Assembly (NCBI GenBank): GCA_964568855.1
Contig: CAZMSD010000012.1
Location: 1 to 64,000 of the forward strand
DNA length: 64,000 bases
DNA from: CAZMSD01 sp964568855
GTDB lineage: Bacteria; CAIWAD01
Reading direction: 5' to 3'
Below the pieces are notes generated by a model. That model ran no database searches. It was given only the letters and a program-made list of their open reading frames with translations, and had not been told where the DNA came from. Each line of letters begins with the position of its first letter. The first letter of the stretch is position 1. Positions 60,397-64,000 of the stretch are shown piece by piece. Both the position numbers and the translations under genes were made by a program.

Positions 60397-61467
60397 TTGG
60401 ACCGTCTGGAGTTCGTGAGACAGGCGCTCGAGGGCGCCGGCCGGAACGCGCGCGGGCTGCGTCTTGAAAACATGGCCGGCGGCGGCAGCGACCGGCGGAT
60501 GCGCCGGGCGCGGGCGGAGGGGGGAACCTGGGTGCTGGTGGAGAACCCCTGCCCCCAGGTCTTCGAGAACCACTGGAACGAGAACGACAGCTACCGCTAC
60601 ATCGCCGGCCTTCTGGAGGAAGCGGGCGGATTCGCTCCCGAGATCCTGGCCTGCGACCCGGCCCACGGGCGCTTCCTGCTGGAGGACCTGGGCGACACGC
60701 ACCTGCTGGACCTGGTGCGCGAGCGCGGTGATTCGTCGCCAAGCCTGGTGGAACTGTACTCGCCCGTGATACGCGACCTGGCGCGGATCCAGGCCGCGTT
60801 GCGGCGTCGCTTCCGGCAGGACCGGGTCCACAACAAGCCCTACGACTACGAGCTGATGACCGTCTGGGAATCGGGCTATTTCCGCGAACGCTTCCTCGAC
60901 GGACTGCTGGGGCTGGCCTTCGACGGCGAAGCGCTGCAGGAGGAGTTCCACGCTCTGGCGGAGGCCGTGACGCGCATGGACTGTTCCCATTTTTTGTACC
61001 GCGACCTGCAGTCCACCAACGTCATGTATCACGGTGGAAGGTACCGCTACATCGACTTCCAGGGCGGGCGCCGCGGCCCCCCGCACTACGACCTGGCCTC
61101 GCTGCTGCTGGACCCTTACGCCGGGCTGCCCCGGGAAGTCCGCGAAACACTGGTGGATCTCTACCTCGAATGCGCGGAGGAGGAGCTCGGCCTTGAGGGC
61201 GAGCTCTTTCGCCGGGAATACCCGCTGGTGGCGGCGCACCGCATGATGCAGGCCCTGGGCGCCTACGGCTTCCTCGGGGTGGTCAAGGGCAAGCGGGAAT
61301 TTCTGCAGCACGTTCCCGCTGCGCTGCGGCACCTGGGCGAGCTGCTGTCCGCGTCCGAGCTGAGGCATTATCCGCGGCTGGCCGAGGTGGTGCAGCGGGC
61401 CGCGTTAAGCACCCGTCCTGCGGAGCCGGCGGAGTCGGAGGAACTGTCGGAGGGCCGCCGGAAATGA
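60397..61467 (+). CDS. Aminoglycoside-phosphotransferase-fold sugar kinase (AmgK-like)
   Basis: A protein of 356 residues with the APH/choline-kinase fold. The start is a TTG at 60397. The Gly-rich loop is AGGGSDRRMRR and the lysine-like substitution position reads WVLVEN. The catalytic loop is LYRDLQSTNVMYHGG (Tyr replaces the usual His of HRDL) and the metal-binding loop YIDFQGGRRGP. The family includes AmgK, which phosphorylates MurNAc/GlcNAc at C1 in cell-wall recycling, and this fits the murG-mraY context. Other small-molecule kinase roles cannot be excluded. It overlaps murG by 4 bases. Confidence 0.78.
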   Translation: MDRLEFVRQALEGAGRNARGLRLENMAGGGSDRRMRRARAEGGTWVLVENPCPQVFENHWNENDSYRYIAGLLEEAGGFAPEILACDPAHGRFLLEDLGDTHLLDLVRERGDSSPSLVELYSPVIRDLARIQAALRRRFRQDRVHNKPYDYELMTVWESGYFRERFLDGLLGLAFDGEALQEEFHALAEAVTRMDCSHFLYRDLQSTNVMYHGGRYRYIDFQGGRRGPPHYDLASLLLDPYAGLPREVRETLVDLYLECAEEELGLEGELFRREYPLVAAHRMMQALGAYGFLGVVKGKREFLQHVPAALRHLGELLSASELRHYPRLAEVVQRAALSTRPAEPAESEELSEGRRK

Positions 61468-63635
61468 AGTTCCTGTTCACCGGCGGGGGAACCGGAGGCC
61501 ACGTCTACCCGGCGCTGGCCGTGGCGCGGAAACTGGCCGCCGATCCGCGACACGAGCTGCTGTACATCGGCACCCGGGGCCGCGCGGAGGAGCTGATCCT
61601 GGATTCCGGGACGCCGGGTGCCGCCGCATCCTCCGGCCCGGAGTCCGACGCCGTCGCGCGGAGCATCCCCATCGTCTATGCCCGGAGCAGGGCCTTTCCG
61701 GGGCGCCGGCCTCTTCCCCTGCTGCTCTTCATTGCCGGACTCGGGATGGGCGTGCTCCAGGCCGCCTGGCGGATCCTCCGTTTCCGCCCGCACCTGGTCT
61801 TCGCCACCGGCGGCTACGCCAGCGCTCCAGCGGTCTTCGCCGCCTGGCTGCTGCGCCGCCTGCTGCTCAGCCGCGCGAGAATCCTGCTGCACGAGCAGAA
61901 CGCCTTTCCGGGTCTGATGAACCGGGTGGGGGCGCGGCTGGCCGATCTCACCGCCCTGACATTCCGCGAGGCCGGCGAGCACCTGCCGGCCGGCCTGACG
62001 GTCCACTCGGGCTACCCGGTGCGCGGCGACCTGCGCGAGCTGCCGGATCGCGAGACCGCCTGCCGGGCGCTGGATCTTGATCCGAACCGTCCCGTACTCT
62101 TCGTCTTCGGCGGTTCCCAGGGCGCGCGGAGCATCAATCGCGCGCTCTACGAGATCCTGCCCGAGCTGCTTAGCGGCGGGGTACAGGTACTGCACGCCTA
62201 CGGCACCATGCGCAGTCCGGGATACGACGCGGAGGTGGAGCACCGGCGGGCGCTGGAGCGCATCAAAGGCTCAGCGGAGGATGGCGCCACAACGCTCGGC
62301 GGGCGGCTCGAAATGCAGTACCGGGCCTGGCCCTTTCTCTTCGACATCAGCGGGGCCTATGCCGCGGCCGACCTGGTGCTCTGCCGGGCCGGAGCGGGCA
62401 CCCTCTTCGAGGTGCTCAACTGCGGCCTGGCCGCCGTCCTGGTGCCGAAAATGGGCCTGCCCGGCGATCACCAGGTAGCCAACGCGCGCCGGATCCAGGA
62501 GGCCCGGGCGGCCCGGCTGGTCCTGGAAGAGCCGGTGCTGCAAGCCGGGCGCATTTCCGAGGCCGTGAACGCGGCGGAACTGGCCGGGCTCCTGCGGGAA
62601 CTGCTGAACGATCCAGTCGAGTTGGCGGAGATGCGCGTGCGGGCGCGGGAGCTGGCCCGGCCGGCGGCCCTCGAGGGTCTGTGCGAACTGGCCCTGGCGC
62701 TGGCCGGTCGCAAGGATCCCGCCGAGGCCGCCGCGGCGCTGGAGGGCGGAAGCCGCAGGAATCGGCGCACGGAAATGTCTCCCGACGACACGGATCTCGG
62801 TCAGGGCGCGGAACGCCTGGCCGCGCTGGAGACTGCGGGCGAAGAACGCTTACTGAGCCTGGTGGACAACGGAGAGCGTTCCGATCCGGAAAGCCGCAGC
62901 TATATCGAGTATCGCTGCTGCTCTGCTCTCGCCGCGGCCGACTGGGCCAGGCGCAACCGCGGAGTGAAGCTGGCCGGGTCCCTGAAGCTGGAGCGCAGCC
63001 TGCCCCTGCTGCTGCACCTGGCGGCCGACCGCCGCCCGCCTGCTCTATTCAAGCGCCTCTTCGGCGAGCGGAGCCGCCAGAACGGCTTCATCCGCAGAAA
63101 CCTGGCCACCACACTGGGCCGGATCGGGCGACCCACGCCTGAAGTCCACGCTGCGCTGAGGACCTTCCTGGACGATCCCTACTGGGAAGTGCGCGTGGAA
63201 GCCATGCGGGCCCTGGCCCGGCTCGGCTTCGACGCGGAAGGCTGGGAGGACCTGCGCATCCGCGGCTTCCTTAAGCGCGGCAATTTCGAGGAGGTCCAGG
63301 CGGCCCTGGAATGGTGGGGCGCGGCGGGCAGGCCGGCGCAGTGGCGCGAAATCCTGCTGCCGCAGCTGGCGCACGCCAACGCCCGGGTGCGCGACGGCGC
63401 GGTGCGAACCCTGATCGGGCTGCTCCGGGAGCGCAGGATCGGCAGCGAGGAGGTCCGTCCCGTGCTCGACGACATCATCGTGACTTCCACCTGTTTCACG
63501 CCCCAGTTTCCACTGCGCAAGAGCATGCAGGACCTGGGGCGGGCCATGGCCCGCGAGACCTGGCAAAGCCGCCGCGGGGCCGCGCGAGGGCCTGCGGAAG
63601 AACGGGAAGCGTCCCGCGAGGAGGATCCATGCTGA
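61464..63635 (+). CDS. murG: MurG-type GlcNAc transferase fused to HEAT repeats
   Basis: A protein of 723 residues, twice the usual MurG length. Residues 1-420 are a GT28 MurG: FTGGGTGGHVYPALAVARKL, LLHEQNAFPGLMNR, VFGGSQGARSIN, CRAGAGTLFEVLNCGLAAVLVP. MurG adds GlcNAc to lipid I. Residues about 440-723 are helical repeats of the HEAT/PBS type (AALRTFLDDPYWEVRVEAMR, QLAHANARVRDGAVRTL). An internal ATG at 62775 (residue 438) lies exactly at the junction and could allow separate synthesis of the repeat domain. mraY follows with a 7-base overlap. Confidence 0.87.
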   Translation: MKFLFTGGGTGGHVYPALAVARKLAADPRHELLYIGTRGRAEELILDSGTPGAAASSGPESDAVARSIPIVYARSRAFPGRRPLPLLLFIAGLGMGVLQAAWRILRFRPHLVFATGGYASAPAVFAAWLLRRLLLSRARILLHEQNAFPGLMNRVGARLADLTALTFREAGEHLPAGLTVHSGYPVRGDLRELPDRETACRALDLDPNRPVLFVFGGSQGARSINRALYEILPELLSGGVQVLHAYGTMRSPGYDAEVEHRRALERIKGSAEDGATTLGGRLEMQYRAWPFLFDISGAYAAADLVLCRAGAGTLFEVLNCGLAAVLVPKMGLPGDHQVANARRIQEARAARLVLEEPVLQAGRISEAVNAAELAGLLRELLNDPVELAEMRVRARELARPAALEGLCELALALAGRKDPAEAAAALEGGSRRNRRTEMSPDDTDLGQGAERLAALETAGEERLLSLVDNGERSDPESRSYIEYRCCSALAAADWARRNRGVKLAGSLKLERSLPLLLHLAADRRPPALFKRLFGERSRQNGFIRRNLATTLGRIGRPTPEVHAALRTFLDDPYWEVRVEAMRALARLGFDAEGWEDLRIRGFLKRGNFEEVQAALEWWGAAGRPAQWREILLPQLAHANARVRDGAVRTLIGLLRERRIGSEEVRPVLDDIIVTSTCFTPQFPLRKSMQDLGRAMARETWQSRRGAARGPAEEREASREEDPC

Positions 63636-64000
63636 AGTGGCTGGCCCGCGTGCTGCGGGAGGAACTGGCCGGACCGGGCTTCCTGCGACTCTTCGACTAC
63701 CTGTCCTTTCGCACGGTCTCGGTGGCGATGACCACCTTCCTGATCAGCCTGCTGCTGGGACGCCTCCTGATTCCAGCCCTGCACCGCCGCCGCATGCGGG
63801 ACGTGGTGGAGGAATACGGAATCGTGGACGTGAGCACCAAGCGCGGCACACCCACAATGGGCGGCCTGATCATCATCCTCGCCGTGATCAGCGGTTATTT
63901 CCTCTGGTGCAGGCTGGACAGTCCCTTCGCCTGGGTCGGCCTCGGTGCCTTGGGCTGGTTCGGCACCATCGGCTTCCTCGACGACTGGCTGAAGATCCGT
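63629..64000 (+). CDS. mraY: Phospho-MurNAc-pentapeptide transferase MraY, partial
   Basis: The first 124 residues, cut by the window end. The N-terminal membrane helix (VAMTTFLISLLLGRLLIP) is followed by STKRGTPTMGGLIIILAVIS and GTIGFLDDWLKIR, both MraY signatures; the Asp pair of FLDD is catalytic. It transfers phospho-MurNAc-pentapeptide to undecaprenyl phosphate, giving lipid I, the step before MurG. The start ATG 63629 is inside murG. The downstream part is out of view. Confidence 0.94.
   Translation, partial: MLKWLARVLREELAGPGFLRLFDYLSFRTVSVAMTTFLISLLLGRLLIPALHRRRMRDVVEEYGIVDVSTKRGTPTMGGLIIILAVISGYFLWCRLDSPFAWVGLGALGWFGTIGFLDDWLKIR

Larger units (their letters stand above)
2819..61032. 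repeat. Dispersed heptamer GTATCAC / GTGATAC, about 42 copies
   Basis: Plus-strand GTATCAC starts by eye: 2819, 4371, 9289, 10288, 10682, 14986, 16704, 18324, 19591, 21523, 23526, 25907, 27268, 29032, 40722, 42567, 43759, 47062, 47232, 47883, 52862, 57859, 59921, 61026. GTGATAC (other orientation): 3189, 3679, 5698, 7693, 20112, 21084, 21890, 22902, 27569, 30173, 34605, 35208, 37670, 39365, 41952, 43197, 46273, 60766. In GTATCAC orientation T precedes in about 19 of 42 and G follows in about 28, so the extended form is TGTATCACG. At about 65% GC roughly 4 would be expected. Forty lie inside genes and two between genes (19591, 52862). Confidence 0.85.

Noticed and set aside
2819..61032. Chi or KOPS as the explanation of GTATCAC
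   Set aside because: The two orientations are nearly equal (24 and 18) and do not follow one strand across the window, unlike those replication-oriented signals.
1..64000. CRISPR arrays, insertion sequences, prophage or integron elements
   Set aside because: No regularly spaced repeats, transposase, integrase or terminal inverted repeats with target duplications were seen.

Overview
The window is a GC-rich (roughly 65%) chromosomal segment of a Gram-negative bacterium. The evidence for an outer membrane is lipid A genes (lpxB, lpxK, a DUF374 acyltransferase), two LptF/LptG-type permeases, lipoproteins and an OmpA-family protein. A 1402-residue secreted protein ends in the YPNPFNP-type sorting domain common in the FCB superphylum, and a PorE-like protein lies next to it, so an uncultured FCB-type lineage is the best guess. 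No rRNA, tRNA, CRISPR array, insertion sequence or phage was seen; rnpB is the only clear RNA gene.

Layout. 1-192 is the start of an exported protein on the minus strand, followed by about 560 bases without a recognisable gene. 751-5532 carries a DUF1569 protein, mutS2 and dnaG. 5534-10970 is a five-gene minus-strand operon: queD, an SDR, lptF-like, lptG-like and a hybrid histidine kinase. 11001-13079 holds a GNAT, a lipoprotein and an IMPase-family gene. 13093-14590 has a promoter, short leader ORF, terminator-like hairpin, a C4 zinc-ribbon gene and rnpB. recJ follows, then a long plus-strand run: fatty-acid oxidation genes (acyl-CoA dehydrogenase, MBL hydrolase, thiolase, hydroxyacyl-CoA dehydrogenase, second acyl-CoA dehydrogenase), nusB, lipid A genes, nadB, a carbamoyltransferase and thrC.

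29374-48921 is a glycosylation island. It encodes most of a legionaminic-acid-type pathway (CMP-sugar synthetase, synthase, hydrolysing epimerase, CBS/nucleotidyltransferase, LegC aminotransferase) plus a formyltransferase. A trifunctional glycosyltransferase, two extended GT9 enzymes, a Maf/DUF115 protein and two Maf-N/CgeB hybrids follow. It ends in two small helical proteins that look like flagellar chaperones. This resembles flagellin glycosylation, although no flagellin is present here.

49077-60236 contains a 910-residue TPR protein, a thioredoxin, a TlpA-like lipoprotein, a YbjN-like protein (minus strand), a PorE-like protein and the giant secreted protein. 60397 to the end holds a sugar kinase, a MurG with a HEAT extension and the start of mraY.

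The most unusual signal is not a gene. The heptamer GTATCAC/GTGATAC, often as TGTATCACG, occurs about 42 times in both orientations against roughly 4 expected from composition. It is spread through almost every gene and is built from otherwise disfavoured codons (ATA, TAT, TTG, GTA-TCA). This looks like a genome-wide DNA-level signal, similar in density to the DNA uptake sequences of Neisseria and Haemophilus.
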